In this document: one piece after another, positions 24,100-32,172 of the stretch
Layout: every line of letters begins with the position of its first letter
Position numbering within the stretch: position 1 is the first letter of the stretch
NCBI GenBank assembly: GCA_945861025.1
Contig: CAMASN010000001.1
Span: 1 to 64,000 of the forward strand
From: Ferrithrix thermotolerans DSM 19514
GTDB lineage: Bacteria > Actinomycetota > Acidimicrobiia > Acidimicrobiales > Ilumatobacteraceae
Direction of reading: 5' to 3'
Length of the DNA stretch: 64,000 bases
Position numbers and translations under genes: made by a program
Notes under the pieces: model-generated
The model's input: only the letters and a program-made list of their open reading frames with translations
Databases searched by the model: none
Told to the model about the DNA's origin: nothing

Positions 24100-24794
24100 T
24101 CAGAACTTGGCGGTGATGTTGCAAGATACGCCTCAACGACATTGTCGTCGAGGCGTCGAAAGCATCGCCGTGCCGCTGCTCGGTCGAGCAACGCAACCTC
24201 AAGATCGTCGGCCACCAACTGGCGATCGGGGCCAGAGAGTGCTGCCACTGCCGCCCTCAGACAGGCATCGAGTTCGAGTCCTTCGGTCCACGACTCGTTG
24301 AGGCGCGACGTGATGGCTTCGGCGTCGCCGCCCAACACGCTGAAGCGACGTTCGTCGACCACGGTGCCGTCGTAAAGAATGTGAAACAGCTGGTCAGAGA
24401 CATCGTCGTGGGCTACTTCGGCCACCAGAATCTCGACCTCCATCGGCTTCATTTCGTGGGTGAAGGTCTGGCCAAGCATCTGCGCGTAGCTGTTGGCCAA
24501 GCTGCGCGCGTCGACATCGTCGCGGCTGTATTGAAAGCCCTTGAGGTCTGCAGCGCGAACGCCAGCCACGCGCAACTGGTCGAACTCGTTGTACTTGCCA
24601 ACTCCGGCGAAGGCAATGCGGTCGTAGATCTCGCTGACCTTGCGCAACGTGTTGGAGGGATTCTCGGCAACCAACGCAATGCCGCCGGCATACCGAAGGG
24701 CCACCATGGCCCGGCCGCGAGCGATGCCCTTACGCGCATAGTCGGCGCGGTCTTTCATGATCTGCTCAGGCGCTACGTAGTACGGCATGCTCAT
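24096..24794 (-). CDS. prcA: 20S proteasome alpha subunit
   Basis: In this 232-residue Ntn-fold protein the N-terminus MPYYVAPEQIMKDRADYARKG (shown in part) contains the gate-forming segment and the alpha-type H0 helix. RGRAMVALRYAGGIALVAENPSNTLRKVSEIYDRIAF and the following GVGKYNEFDQLR match actinobacterial PrcA. Alpha subunits form the outer heptameric rings that dock the ARC/Mpa ATPase and are not catalytic. It overlaps prcB by 4 bp and pxpA by 4 bp. The C-terminus is short and ends soon after EAYLATSPPSSE. Confidence 0.95.
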   Translation of the reverse strand: MSMPYYVAPEQIMKDRADYARKGIARGRAMVALRYAGGIALVAENPSNTLRKVSEIYDRIAFAGVGKYNEFDQLRVAGVRAADLKGFQYSRDDVDARSLANSYAQMLGQTFTHEMKPMEVEILVAEVAHDDVSDQLFHILYDGTVVDERRFSVLGGDAEAITSRLNESWTEGLELDACLRAAVAALSGPDRQLVADDLEVALLDRAAARRCFRRLDDNVVEAYLATSPPSSE

Positions 24795-25579
24795 GTGCGT
24801 GACCTCATTTCGCTAGCAATGGTGACGTAGCGGGCGGCGAGGTCGTCGTCGCCAATGCGCTGCCAACCCTGAGCTGTGATGGTGGCCACTACTGGATAGA
24901 TGCCACGAAGCGCGTCGGGGCCGCCCGTGGCCGAATCGGCGTCGGCAGCTTCCCATAGCGCACGGCACGCAAGGTTGATTGCTTCGTCTCGGGTGATCTG
25001 CGGGCGATGCCCAAGCTTGATGACGGTGCCAGCGTGCAGGCTGCCTGAGCCGGTGCTCACGAACTCATGCTCTTCGTAGCGTCCACCGGTGACGTCGTAT
25101 GTCCACAAGCGGCCCGTGTTGCGACGCAGATCGAAGCCGCCAAAAATGGGCACAACGGCGAGACCCTGCATTGCTGCGGGCAAATTACTGCGAACCATCA
25201 TCGACAGTTGGTTGGCCTTGCCTTCGAGGCTGAGTGAAGAGCCTTCGACCTTTTCGTAATGCTCGAGCTGCAACTGAAACAGCTTGATCATTTCCATTGC
25301 CGGGCCAGCGGCTCCGGCGATAGCTACCCCGCTGAACGCATCGGCTTGCACCAGCTTTTCCATACTCCGATGGCTGATCAGATTGCCACTAGTGGCCCGA
25401 CGGTCGCCTGCCATGACCACACCGTCGGCGAAGCGCAAGGCAATGCAGGTTGTGGCGTGTGGAGTGAGTAGGTCAGAGGCATCGGAGGTTGGGGCCACCG
25501 CTTGCAGACCCATGCGTCGTAGCAATTCGGGGAAGCTGGCACCGGGATCATCTCCAGCGGCGAACATTGGCATTGACAT
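24791..25579 (-). CDS. prcB: 20S proteasome beta subunit (catalytic)
   Basis: This 262-residue precursor has a propeptide of about 42 residues ending LLTPHA, and the mature enzyme starts at Thr43 (TTCIALRFADGVVMAGDRRA), the catalytic N-terminal threonine. Asp and Lys of the active site are in VVMAGDRR and SMEKLVQAD. GVAIAGAAGPAMEMIK and IPFGGFDLRR-like segments (VPIFGGFDLRR) are typical. Start chosen at ATG 25579, preceded by AAGGGTGG within the end of pup. A GTG at 25594 would overlap pup by 11 bp. Beta rings give the peptidase activity for pupylated proteins. Confidence 0.95.
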   Translation of the reverse strand: MSMPMFAAGDDPGASFPELLRRMGLQAVAPTSDASDLLTPHATTCIALRFADGVVMAGDRRATSGNLISHRSMEKLVQADAFSGVAIAGAAGPAMEMIKLFQLQLEHYEKVEGSSLSLEGKANQLSMMVRSNLPAAMQGLAVVPIFGGFDLRRNTGRLWTYDVTGGRYEEHEFVSTGSGSLHAGTVIKLGHRPQITRDEAINLACRALWEAADADSATGGPDALRGIYPVVATITAQGWQRIGDDDLAARYVTIASEMRSRT

Positions 25580-25583
25580 GGGC

Positions 25584-25778
25584 TTACTCGCCACCCTTTT
25601 GCACGTAGCTCTTTACGAAATCCTCAGCATTGCTTTCGAGCACTTCGTCGATCTCGTCGAGGAGATCATCGAGTTCGGCTTTGAGCTTTTCGGCCTGTGG
25701 TGCGCCAACGGGAGCATCGTCGATCGTCTCTTCGGTGCGTGACGGCGCCTGTTTTTGTTTTTGAGTGTGCTCTGCCAT
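25584..25778 (-). CDS. pup: Prokaryotic ubiquitin-like protein Pup
   Basis: This 64-residue protein is mostly disordered and Glu/Gln/Lys-rich (AEHTQKQKQAPSRTEET), with a helical recognition stretch LKAELDDLLDEIDEVLES (about residues 33-50) that binds the ARC coiled coil. It ends VQKGGE. The C-terminal residue is Glu and not Gln, so the protein is already in the ligation-ready form and needs no deamidation by Dop before PafA uses it. This glutamate form is known from Corynebacterium and other species. It precedes prcB and follows dop in the same operon. Confidence 0.95.
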   Translation of the reverse strand: MAEHTQKQKQAPSRTEETIDDAPVGAPQAEKLKAELDDLLDEIDEVLESNAEDFVKSYVQKGGE

Positions 25779-25833
25779 GTTGGGTCCCTCACTTCGCCGT
25801 GTCGTCGTCGCTGCCAGTAGTTGTGTTGTGAGC

Positions 25834-27318
25834 CTACGCGTCTAACCGCGCCAACAACTCGGCAGCGGTAGTGCATTCGTCGAACAGTGCGCCCGTGAGT
25901 TCGGCGGTGCCGCGTAATGGTTCGAGCATGGGCACGCGGCGCAATGGTTCGCGACCCACATCGAACACCATCGAATCCCAGTTTGCGGCCACGATCTCTG
26001 CGGGCCATCGCTGCAAACACTTGCCGCGGAAATAGGCCCGCGTGGTCTCGGGTGGCTCGGTCATTGCGGTGCGCGCGTCATGTTCGCTGATGAGTGTCTC
26101 GAGACCTGCACGCGTGGCAAGGCAGCGGTCGGCGCGCATGTCGTGGTATTGCAGATCGATGGCCTTGAGCCTGGCGTCGCCGGGGTTGAGTTGATGGCGA
26201 TGGGCGAAGCCATCGATCAGACGTTGCTTGGCGACCCAGTCGACCCAGTGAGCCACCGAATTGCGGTCGGTTTCAAGGCCAGCCAACACCGTCTCCCACC
26301 GAGCGAGCAGGTCGACAGCCACGTCGTCGCCGACGCAAGCAAGGCCGTGGCTACGTTCGTACTTTCGGGCACGTGCGAGCAAGGCCCACTGCAGTTCGAT
26401 GGCGGTCAAGCGCGTGCCATCTCGCAACGCAATGGTGGTGGTGAGCGAGGGGTCTTGGCTGATCTGGCGAATAGCCGACACAGGATTGGCCAACGTGAGT
26501 TCGCTGCCGATCATGTCGTCTTCGATCATCGCGAGCACGATCGCTGTGGTGCCTACCTTGAGGTATGTGGCCACCTCGCTCATGTTTGCATCGCCCACAA
26601 TTACATGGAGCCGGCGGTATTTCTGCGGGTCGCAGTGCGGCTCGTCGCGGGTGTTCACGATGGGCCGCTTAAGGGTTGTTTCGAGACCCACCTCTTCTTC
26701 GAAAAAGTCGGCGCGCTGACTGATTTGGTACGGCACGGCACGCGAACTGGTGCCTGCGAGTTCGCTGCCCACTTTGCCGGCGCCGCAGAACACCTGTCGT
26801 GACACGAAATGCGGCGTGACCTGGCTCACGATACGGGCAAAGGGTGTGGCCCGATCGACGAGATAGTTCTCGTGACAGCCATAGCTATTGCCCTTGCCAT
26901 CGGAGTTGTTCTTATACGTGACGATCTCGCTGCCGTCGTTGAGTAGTCGCTTGGCTGCGGTCATGCTGGCCCGCACTATTTCCTCGGCAGCTCTGTCGAA
27001 GCGCACGACCTCGAGCGCCGTGAGGCACTCGGGTGTAGACACCTCGGGGTGAGCGTGATCTACGTAGTAGCGAGCGCCGTTGGTGAGCACTGCGTTGACA
27101 AGCTGCATTTCGATCTCGGGAGCGAACGAATCGGGATAGCTGAATCCGCGAGCATCGGCGCCCGGGCGTTCGTGCTCGAAATCCCAATCGACGTTACGCA
27201 ACGTGCCGCTGACGTAAGCGTTGATCAGCGCGCTCGACGCAGCTACCGGATTCGATTCCGCGCCACGAACCTGAATTCCGTATTCGGTTTCGATGCCGCA
27301 CACCTTGGCGATGGCCAT
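25834..27318 (-). CDS. dop: Pup deamidase/depupylase Dop
   Basis: This 494-residue PafA paralogue begins IAKVCGIETEYGIQVRGAE, followed by NPVAASSALINAYVSG (the longer segment typical of Dop), [36 protein letters not shown] and NTRDEPHCDPQKYRRLHV. Dop removes Pup from substrates and, in organisms whose Pup ends in Gln, deamidates it. Here Pup ends in Glu, so only depupylation is needed. It is located between arc and pup as in other Actinobacteria. The start ATG is at 27318. Confidence 0.95.
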   Translation of the reverse strand: MAIAKVCGIETEYGIQVRGAESNPVAASSALINAYVSGTLRNVDWDFEHERPGADARGFSYPDSFAPEIEMQLVNAVLTNGARYYVDHAHPEVSTPECLTALEVVRFDRAAEEIVRASMTAAKRLLNDGSEIVTYKNNSDGKGNSYGCHENYLVDRATPFARIVSQVTPHFVSRQVFCGAGKVGSELAGTSSRAVPYQISQRADFFEEEVGLETTLKRPIVNTRDEPHCDPQKYRRLHVIVGDANMSEVATYLKVGTTAIVLAMIEDDMIGSELTLANPVSAIRQISQDPSLTTTIALRDGTRLTAIELQWALLARARKYERSHGLACVGDDVAVDLLARWETVLAGLETDRNSVAHWVDWVAKQRLIDGFAHRHQLNPGDARLKAIDLQYHDMRADRCLATRAGLETLISEHDARTAMTEPPETTRAYFRGKCLQRWPAEIVAANWDSMVFDVGREPLRRVPMLEPLRGTAELTGALFDECTTAAELLARLDA

Positions 27319-27342
27319 GCAGTGACCATAGCCCGCTACCGG

Positions 27343-29058
27343 CTACAGATACTGACCGGTGGCCGTGCGCTCGATTGAGCGTCCGCCTGCGAACGATGCT
27401 TCGTTGCGGCCCTCGGCGACAAGCGTGCGGATGAACACGATGCGCTCACCCTTCTTGCCGCTGATCTTGGCCCAGTCGTCGGGGTTCGTTGTGTTGGGCA
27501 GGTCCTCGTGCTCTTTGTATTCCTGCTTGATCGAGTCGAGCATGTCTTGGGTGCTGACTCCCTTGAGGCCGCCAGCAATGAGACGCTTAATCGCCAACTT
27601 CTTGGCACGTCGCACGATGTTTTCGATCATCGCGCCCGACGCAAAGTCTTTGTAATAGAGCACTTCTTTATCGCCGTTTTGATACGTGACCTCGAGGAAG
27701 CGATTCGCTTCGTCGTCGCGATACATCTCGTCGACTGTGCGCTCGATCATCTCGGGCACCAACTCATTGGGCGCAATAGGAATCTCGGTGGTGAGGTACT
27801 GCGCAAAGATCTGCTTGGCGGCGGCCTCGTTGGGTCGCTCGATCTTGATCTTCACGTCGAGGCGGCCGGGGCGTAGAATCGCGGGATCGATGAGATCTTC
27901 GCGGTTTGTGGCGCCGATCACGATGACGTTACGCAAGCCCTCGACACCGTCGATCTCGGCGAGCAACTGCGGCACGATGGTGCTCTCCATATCGGAGCTA
28001 ATGCCGGTGCCACGAGTGCGGAACATGCTGTCCATCTCGTCGAAGAACACAATGACGGGCCAGCCTTCTTCGCTCTTCTCGCGTGCCCGCTGAAACACAA
28101 GACGGATCTGCCGTTCGGTCTCGCCGACATACTTGTTCAGTAGTTCGGGACCCTTGATATTGATGAAGTAGCTGCGGCCCTTGTCTCCCCCGGTCGCCGC
28201 TGCAACCTTTTTAGCCAAGCTGTTGGCCACAGCCTTAGCGATCAGTGTTTTACCGCATCCGGGAGGGCCGTAGAGCAAGATGCCCTTGGGCGCAGGCAGG
28301 CGGTGTTCGGCAAAGAGTTCTTGATACAAATACGGGAGCTCGACTGCGTCGGCAATCTGCTCGATCTGCGCATCGAGTCCGCCGATGTCGGCATACGAAA
28401 TATCGGGAACTTCTTCGAGCAACAAATCTTCGACCTCAGGGCGGGCCAATTTCTCGAGCAGCATGTTGGTGCGCGGGTCCATGCGCAACGAATCGCCAGG
28501 GCGCAAGTGCATGCCTCGAATTGCGTCGGCGAGTTCGCAGATACGTTCTTCGTCGGCACGGCCCACCACGAGGGCGCGGATGCCGTCGTCGAGAATTTCT
28601 TTTACGGTCACAACTTCGCCGCTGATGTCTGGCTGGCGAGCCATCACCACGTTGAAGCTCTCGTTCAGCACCACTTCGGCGCCACGCTGCAACGACTCGT
28701 GGTCAATATCGGGGTGCAGGCTCACCCGCATCTTGCGGCCACTCGACGCGATGTCGACGGTGCCGTCGTCGTTCTTGCCAACCACCACGCCGTAAGCCGA
28801 CGGCGGTTGGGTGAGCTTGGCGACCTCGTCGCGAAGCGATGAGATGTGCTCTCGTGCCTCGCGGAGCGTGTAGCTGAGCTTCTCGTTTTGTGAGGTGAGG
28901 TGGGCGAGTTGGCCCTTTGCCTCGAGCAGGCGCTCGTCGAGGGCGCGCATTCGCTTGGGCGCATCGACAAGTTTCTGGCGGAGATGGCCGATCTCTTCTT
29001 CGAGCACAATCACCTGCGCGCGAAGAATGTCGGCAGCCTCACTGTCGTTTGCAGTCAT
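27343..29058 (-). CDS. arc: Proteasome-activating AAA+ ATPase ARC/Mpa
   Basis: This 571-residue protein has an N-terminal coiled coil (about residues 10-82) that captures Pup, tandem OB domains (about 85-205), and an AAA+ module with Walker A GPPGCGKT (264-271), Walker [10 protein letters not shown] and arginine-finger region RPGRLDVKI. It ends in GQYL, the C-terminal motif that docks into and opens the PrcA ring. It unfolds pupylated proteins and feeds them to the 20S core. A strong ribosome-binding site, AGGAGGTG, lies just before the ATG at 29058. It diverges from the ferredoxin gene at 29208. Confidence 0.97.
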   Translation of the reverse strand: MTANDSEAADILRAQVIVLEEEIGHLRQKLVDAPKRMRALDERLLEAKGQLAHLTSQNEKLSYTLREAREHISSLRDEVAKLTQPPSAYGVVVGKNDDGTVDIASSGRKMRVSLHPDIDHESLQRGAEVVLNESFNVVMARQPDISGEVVTVKEILDDGIRALVVGRADEERICELADAIRGMHLRPGDSLRMDPRTNMLLEKLARPEVEDLLLEEVPDISYADIGGLDAQIEQIADAVELPYLYQELFAEHRLPAPKGILLYGPPGCGKTLIAKAVANSLAKKVAAATGGDKGRSYFINIKGPELLNKYVGETERQIRLVFQRAREKSEEGWPVIVFFDEMDSMFRTRGTGISSDMESTIVPQLLAEIDGVEGLRNVIVIGATNREDLIDPAILRPGRLDVKIKIERPNEAAAKQIFAQYLTTEIPIAPNELVPEMIERTVDEMYRDDEANRFLEVTYQNGDKEVLYYKDFASGAMIENIVRRAKKLAIKRLIAGGLKGVSTQDMLDSIKQEYKEHEDLPNTTNPDDWAKISGKKGERIVFIRTLVAEGRNEASFAGGRSIERTATGQYL

Positions 29059-29207
29059 CTGAGCACCTCCTGATACCTGTGCAACGAAGTTACACCGATT
29101 GAGGCGACTGCTTCAGGCTCTGGAAGCACCATTTCTTGAGACCCTCGGTGTACAGTGACTCTGCTTTTAACCCCTTGTTTTACGCCTCCCAAGGAGATAC
29201 ATACACC

Positions 29208-29453
29208 ATGAAGGTCTGGATCGATCAGGATCTGTGCACCGGCGACGGACTCTGCGAAGAGATCGCCGCCGACGTTTTTACGCTGCTTGATGATGGCTTG
29301 GCGTACGTACGTGAAGGCGCAACCATTTATGCCACCGCTAAAGGCAACGCACAGGGCGCCGAAGGCATGGCCAATTTCGCCGACAGCCAGCTCGATGCAG
29401 TGATCGAATCCGCCGAGGAATGCCCCGGCGAGTGCATCTTCATCGAGCCGTAG
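29208..29453 (+). CDS. Ferredoxin (3Fe-4S type)
   Basis: This 81-residue acidic protein has VWIDQDLCTGDGLCEEIA (about residues 3-20, Cys10 and Cys16) and EECPGECIFIEP near the end. The first two cysteines are in C-x5-C spacing, as in single-cluster ferredoxins that serve cytochrome P450 or other monooxygenases, with the final Cys-Pro. The second C-terminal Cys leaves a 4Fe-4S cluster possible. A clear ribosome-binding site AAGGAGAT (29191-29198) lies before the ATG. No partner reductase or P450 is in the window. It is divergent from arc and convergent with trmI, separated from it by two hairpins. Confidence 0.88.
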   Translation: MKVWIDQDLCTGDGLCEEIAADVFTLLDDGLAYVREGATIYATAKGNAQGAEGMANFADSQLDAVIESAEECPGECIFIEP

Positions 29454-29462
29454 TCATCACTT

Positions 29463-29481
29463 TGCTGCGCTCGGCGCAGCA
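29463..29481 (+). terminator. First hairpin after ferredoxin
   Basis: TGCTGCGC (29463-29470) and GCGCAGCA (29474-29481) form a perfect 8-bp stem with a 3-nt loop, 10 bp after the ferredoxin stop codon. It has no U-tract, as is common for terminators in Actinobacteria. Confidence 0.65.
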
Positions 29482-29497
29482 GTAACAACTTGTGTTT

Positions 29498-29530
29498 ACG
29501 TCGAAGGGGCGCATTGCGCCCCTTCGACGT
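29498..29530. terminator. Strong symmetrical hairpin between ferredoxin and trmI
   Basis: The 16-nt arm 29498-29513 (ACGTCGAAGGGGCGCA) is perfectly complementary to 29515-29530 (TGCGCCCCTTCGACGT), separated by one base. In practice the loop is about five bases. It lies between convergent genes (ferredoxin ends 29453, trmI ends 29555) and could stop transcription from both sides. Confidence 0.85.
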
Positions 29531-29554
29531 ATCGCCCTTCAGTTGTTCAACGGC

Positions 29555-30454
29555 TCAATCGGCGCTGTCGTGTGACATTTCGCCGTCACCGTCGCCGTCG
29601 CCACTCAGTTCGATGTCGGCGTCGTCGACCACGATGGTTTCAGACACGCTGTCGAACGCCGTGTCGGGCGCTGTCTCGCGTGCGCCCAAGAACCGCGCAG
29701 TTGTGAGAAAGCCCGTGTGGGCGACCATGCGGTGGTCGGGGCGAACCGCTTGGCCCTCAATGTGCCAACCACGATGCAGTACCTCGAGGGTGCGTGCACC
29801 GTTCCATGCGCGGCTACGTGCAAAGGCTTCGCGAACCTGTGCTGCCTGGGTGATTGACGGTGTGTATGCAACCAAGATGCCGCCGCGGCGGAGTGCGTTC
29901 TCGGCGTGAGGAACCACATTCCATGGCTCGGGCAGGTCGAGCACAACGCGATCGAAATCGGTTTCGTCGATGCCGTCGTAGGCATCGCGAATCTGTACGT
30001 GATATCGCGAGAGGGCATCTTCGCCTAAGAACGAGCGCACGTTGGTGGTGGCGCGGTTAGCGAAGTCTTCGCGTAGTTCGTAGCCGGTGATCTCGGCGCC
30101 GTAGCGCAACATGGTCATCGATAATGCGCCGCTACCGACACCGCTCTCGAACACACGCACGCCGGGGCCGATGTCGGCCAGCATGCAGATCGGTGCGAGA
30201 TCTTTGGGGTAGATCACCTGTGCGCCGCGCGGCATCTCGACGACAAAGTCTTCGAGCGTGGGCCGCAACGCGGTGTACGGCGATGCCTTGGTGGATTTCA
30301 CGTACAGGCCCTCGAGTTGATCGACGATGAGCGAGTGAGCCACAAAACCGTTGTGGCTGTGGAACTCGCCGCCCTCTTTCAGCGTGATGAGGTAACGGCG
30401 TTGCTTGCTATCGAGCAACAACACGCGGTCTCCATATTGAAACGATCTGTTCAT
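29555..30454 (-). CDS. trmI: tRNA (adenine-58-N1)-methyltransferase TrmI
   Basis: This 299-residue SAM methyltransferase has RSFQYGDRVLLLDSKQRRYL, the short beta-barrel that opens TrmI, then AQVIYPKDLAPICMLADIGP, the SAM loop VFESGVGSGALSMTMLRYGA (about residues 105-124), DLPEPWNVV (about 178-186, the catalytic Asp-Leu-Pro-x-Pro-Trp) and a Gly-Asp acidic tail. TrmI makes m1A at position 58 of the tRNA T-loop. The Mycobacterium tuberculosis enzyme is Rv2118c, also near the proteasomal ATPase gene. The ATG at 30454 overlaps the upstream ttuA-like gene by 4 bp. Confidence 0.92.
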   Translation of the reverse strand: MNRSFQYGDRVLLLDSKQRRYLITLKEGGEFHSHNGFVAHSLIVDQLEGLYVKSTKASPYTALRPTLEDFVVEMPRGAQVIYPKDLAPICMLADIGPGVRVFESGVGSGALSMTMLRYGAEITGYELREDFANRATTNVRSFLGEDALSRYHVQIRDAYDGIDETDFDRVVLDLPEPWNVVPHAENALRRGGILVAYTPSITQAAQVREAFARSRAWNGARTLEVLHRGWHIEGQAVRPDHRMVAHTGFLTTARFLGARETAPDTAFDSVSETIVVDDADIELSGDGDGDGEMSHDSAD

Positions 30455-31404
30455 CGACGTCGAGCCCCTCTTCCGGTGATCAGTTCTACCGGCACCGGCT
30501 CGTGTGCGCTTGCGGTCTTGACCAGATGGCAGAACGCGCAGACTTCGCCAGTGGTCGGAGCGCCGCACGAATTGCACGGGGCCAGTACGAGATCGTCGCT
30601 CAGGGCAAACGCGCTGAGCAGCGGCGCCACCTTGTCGACAAAGTTGAGATAGAAAGCGGTCTTGGTTCCCGGCGACTGAGACTCGATCTTGTTGAGCGCA
30701 TCTTTGTAGTTGAGGTGACGATTTCCGGCGGCCATCGGGCATTCATCGACCAGATAATCGATACCACGCACGACACACCAAGCAGCCGTCTCGCGCTCGG
30801 ACAAACGCACCAATGGCTTGACCTTCTTGGGGAACCCGTTGCGCGCGGGCAGCGTAGGGAGTTGGCGGGCCAGATATTGCAGCTCCCACCGCAACGTGTT
30901 GCCATAGAGCACCGCAGCTTCGTCGTCGAGATTGTGTCCGGTGACGAGCGCGGTGTAGTTGCCATCAAGTGCTGCTTTGTCGAATAGGTGGCGCTTGCTC
31001 ATGCCACATGCCGAACAAGGCACGCGTCGAGTGGCACGCGTAGCCGTAGGGATGTCGTAGCCATAATCGTCGCGAAGCGAGATCTCGACAAGCTTCAGGC
31101 CGCGTTCGGTGGCAAAGGCGCGGGCGTAGTCGCCAGACACATCGCTGTAGCTGCCAATGCCGAGGCCAATGTAGAGACCGTCGGCTTCGTAGCCAAGGTC
31201 GATGAGCATGTCCCAGATGGCCAAACTGTCTTTGCCGCCAGACACAGCGACCAAAATGCGGTCGTCTTTGGAGAGCATGTCGAAATCATCGATGGCTTTG
31301 ACAACCTGCTTGCGGCACATATCGAGAAAGTGCGGCGCACAGAAGTTGGCGTTGTGGCGCGGTACGTCGATAATCGCTGGTTCGCGACAGACGCGACACT
31401 TCAC
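30451..31404 (-). CDS. ttuA: TtuA-like tRNA 2-thiouridine synthetase (PP-loop ATPase)
   Basis: This 317-residue adenine-nucleotide alpha-hydrolase-fold protein has an N-terminal zinc ribbon (CRVCREPAII and NANFCAPHF), a PP-loop ILVAVSGGKDSLAIWDM (about residues 50-66), PCSACGMSKRHLF (conserved Cys), TGHNLDDEAAVL and a second zinc site near the C-terminus (CNSCGAPTTGEVCAFC). This layout is that of TtuA/Ncs6-type thiolases, which make 2-thiouridine or 5-methyl-2-thiouridine in tRNA using sulfur from a ubiquitin-like carrier. It starts at GTG 31404 with 4-bp GTGA overlap with the upstream carrier gene and precedes trmI. Confidence 0.88.
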   Translation of the reverse strand: MKCRVCREPAIIDVPRHNANFCAPHFLDMCRKQVVKAIDDFDMLSKDDRILVAVSGGKDSLAIWDMLIDLGYEADGLYIGLGIGSYSDVSGDYARAFATERGLKLVEISLRDDYGYDIPTATRATRRVPCSACGMSKRHLFDKAALDGNYTALVTGHNLDDEAAVLYGNTLRWELQYLARQLPTLPARNGFPKKVKPLVRLSERETAAWCVVRGIDYLVDECPMAAGNRHLNYKDALNKIESQSPGTKTAFYLNFVDKVAPLLSAFALSDDLVLAPCNSCGAPTTGEVCAFCHLVKTASAHEPVPVELITGRGARRR

Positions 31405-31601
31405 AACGAACCGCCGCTAATGACGGGTCGGATCTCGATGACATCATCGGCGCCGAGCTCTTCGTCGCTGGGCACCAAGGTGCCGTTACGGATGACGAGA
31501 TGCGACTCGCGGTTGAGATCGAGGTCATTCAGCAGGGCATGTACGCGCCGGGGCCCAGGAATGTCGAGTTCGCGCCGTGGGTTACGGAGAAGAACTTTCA
31601 T
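31401..31601 (-). CDS. ttuB: TtuB-like ubiquitin-fold sulfur carrier with -GGSL tail
   Basis: This 66-residue beta-grasp protein of the MoaD/ThiS group reads KVLLRNPRRELDIPGP at the start and HLVIRNGTLVPSDEEL in the middle, ending RPVISGGSL. Thermus TtuB likewise ends ISGG, but here two residues, Ser-Leu, follow the Gly-Gly that must be exposed for activation as a thiocarboxylate. The tail would need removal by a protease or be tolerated by the activating enzyme. The stop codon overlaps the GTG start of ttuA. No E1-like MoeB/ThiF/TtuC gene is in the window. Confidence 0.8.
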   Translation of the reverse strand: MKVLLRNPRRELDIPGPRRVHALLNDLDLNRESHLVIRNGTLVPSDEELGADDVIEIRPVISGGSL

Positions 31602-31695
31602 GACTGACTCGCTGACATAGGTGTTTCCTTCGGGCAGATCGCAAACAAGCAACCATTGTGGTGGCGCGCACGACGTATCGGTGCGCGATTGCTTG

Positions 31696-31956
31696 TCAGC
31701 GACGGGATTTTGAAGCCTGCAACTTGCGCTGTGAGCGCGACAGAGGCTGAAGCGCCTCAAGACGTAGCACCTGTCCGGGCTTGAGGATCTCGGTGGCTAC
31801 GACTCGGTCGGTGCGACCCATCGCTTGGCGCAACACGCGTAGACCCCACACGGTGCCACCCACAATGAGCCAGCTGCGGTTACCGCCCATCAGGCCTTTA
31901 CGAAAGCCCTGACGAAGGATGTAGGCCGAAGGCGAGAGCCCGACGCGAGAAGCCAT
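31696..31956 (-). CDS. Small basic actinobacterial protein of unknown function
   Basis: This 86-residue protein is Arg/Leu-rich (LRQGFRKGLMGGNRSWLIVG) with a short hydrophobic stretch in the middle (WLIVGGTVWGLRVLRQ) that may associate with the membrane, and a C-terminal basic end (SQRKLQASKSRR). I do not recognise a family. It sits 3 bp after the stop of the single-TM gene at 31960 and 94 bp before the ttuB-like gene, all in the minus direction, so it probably belongs to the same transcript. Confidence 0.55.
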   Translation of the reverse strand: MASRVGLSPSAYILRQGFRKGLMGGNRSWLIVGGTVWGLRVLRQAMGRTDRVVATEILKPGQVLRLEALQPLSRSQRKLQASKSRR

Positions 31957-31959
31957 GGA

Positions 31960-32172
31960 TCAGACCCTGCGAATTTCGACAAACGTGTTCTTGCTCTTGC
32001 CGCTACGACGACCCAACAAAAAGAAAGCAATCAGCAAGATGACGCCACCGGCCACGACGCCGACGAGCAGCGTTTGCTTGCGGTCCTCGACCTTGTTCTG
32101 CACATCGCCTTGCACGGCCTTGAACTTGGCTTCGAGGTCGTCGCGGGTGACTCGTTGTTGTGCCTGTGCCAT
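31960..32172 (-). CDS. Single-pass membrane protein of unknown function
   Basis: This 70-residue protein has an N-terminal charged helix (RVTRDDLEAKFKAVQGDVQ), a single membrane segment (TLLVGVVAGGVILLIAFFLL, about residues 35-54) and a short basic C-terminus. Its ATG overlaps the stop codon of the upstream holin-like gene at 32172. I see no family match. A role as a partner of the DUF1469-like protein is possible from the overlap. Confidence 0.7.
   Translation of the reverse strand: MAQAQQRVTRDDLEAKFKAVQGDVQNKVEDRKQTLLVGVVAGGVILLIAFFLLGRRSGKSKNTFVEIRRV

Noticed and set aside
29098-29207. Upstream extension of the ferredoxin frame to 29136
   Set aside because: The residues before 29208 are not ferredoxin-like and the AAGGAGAT site clearly marks the ATG at 29208.
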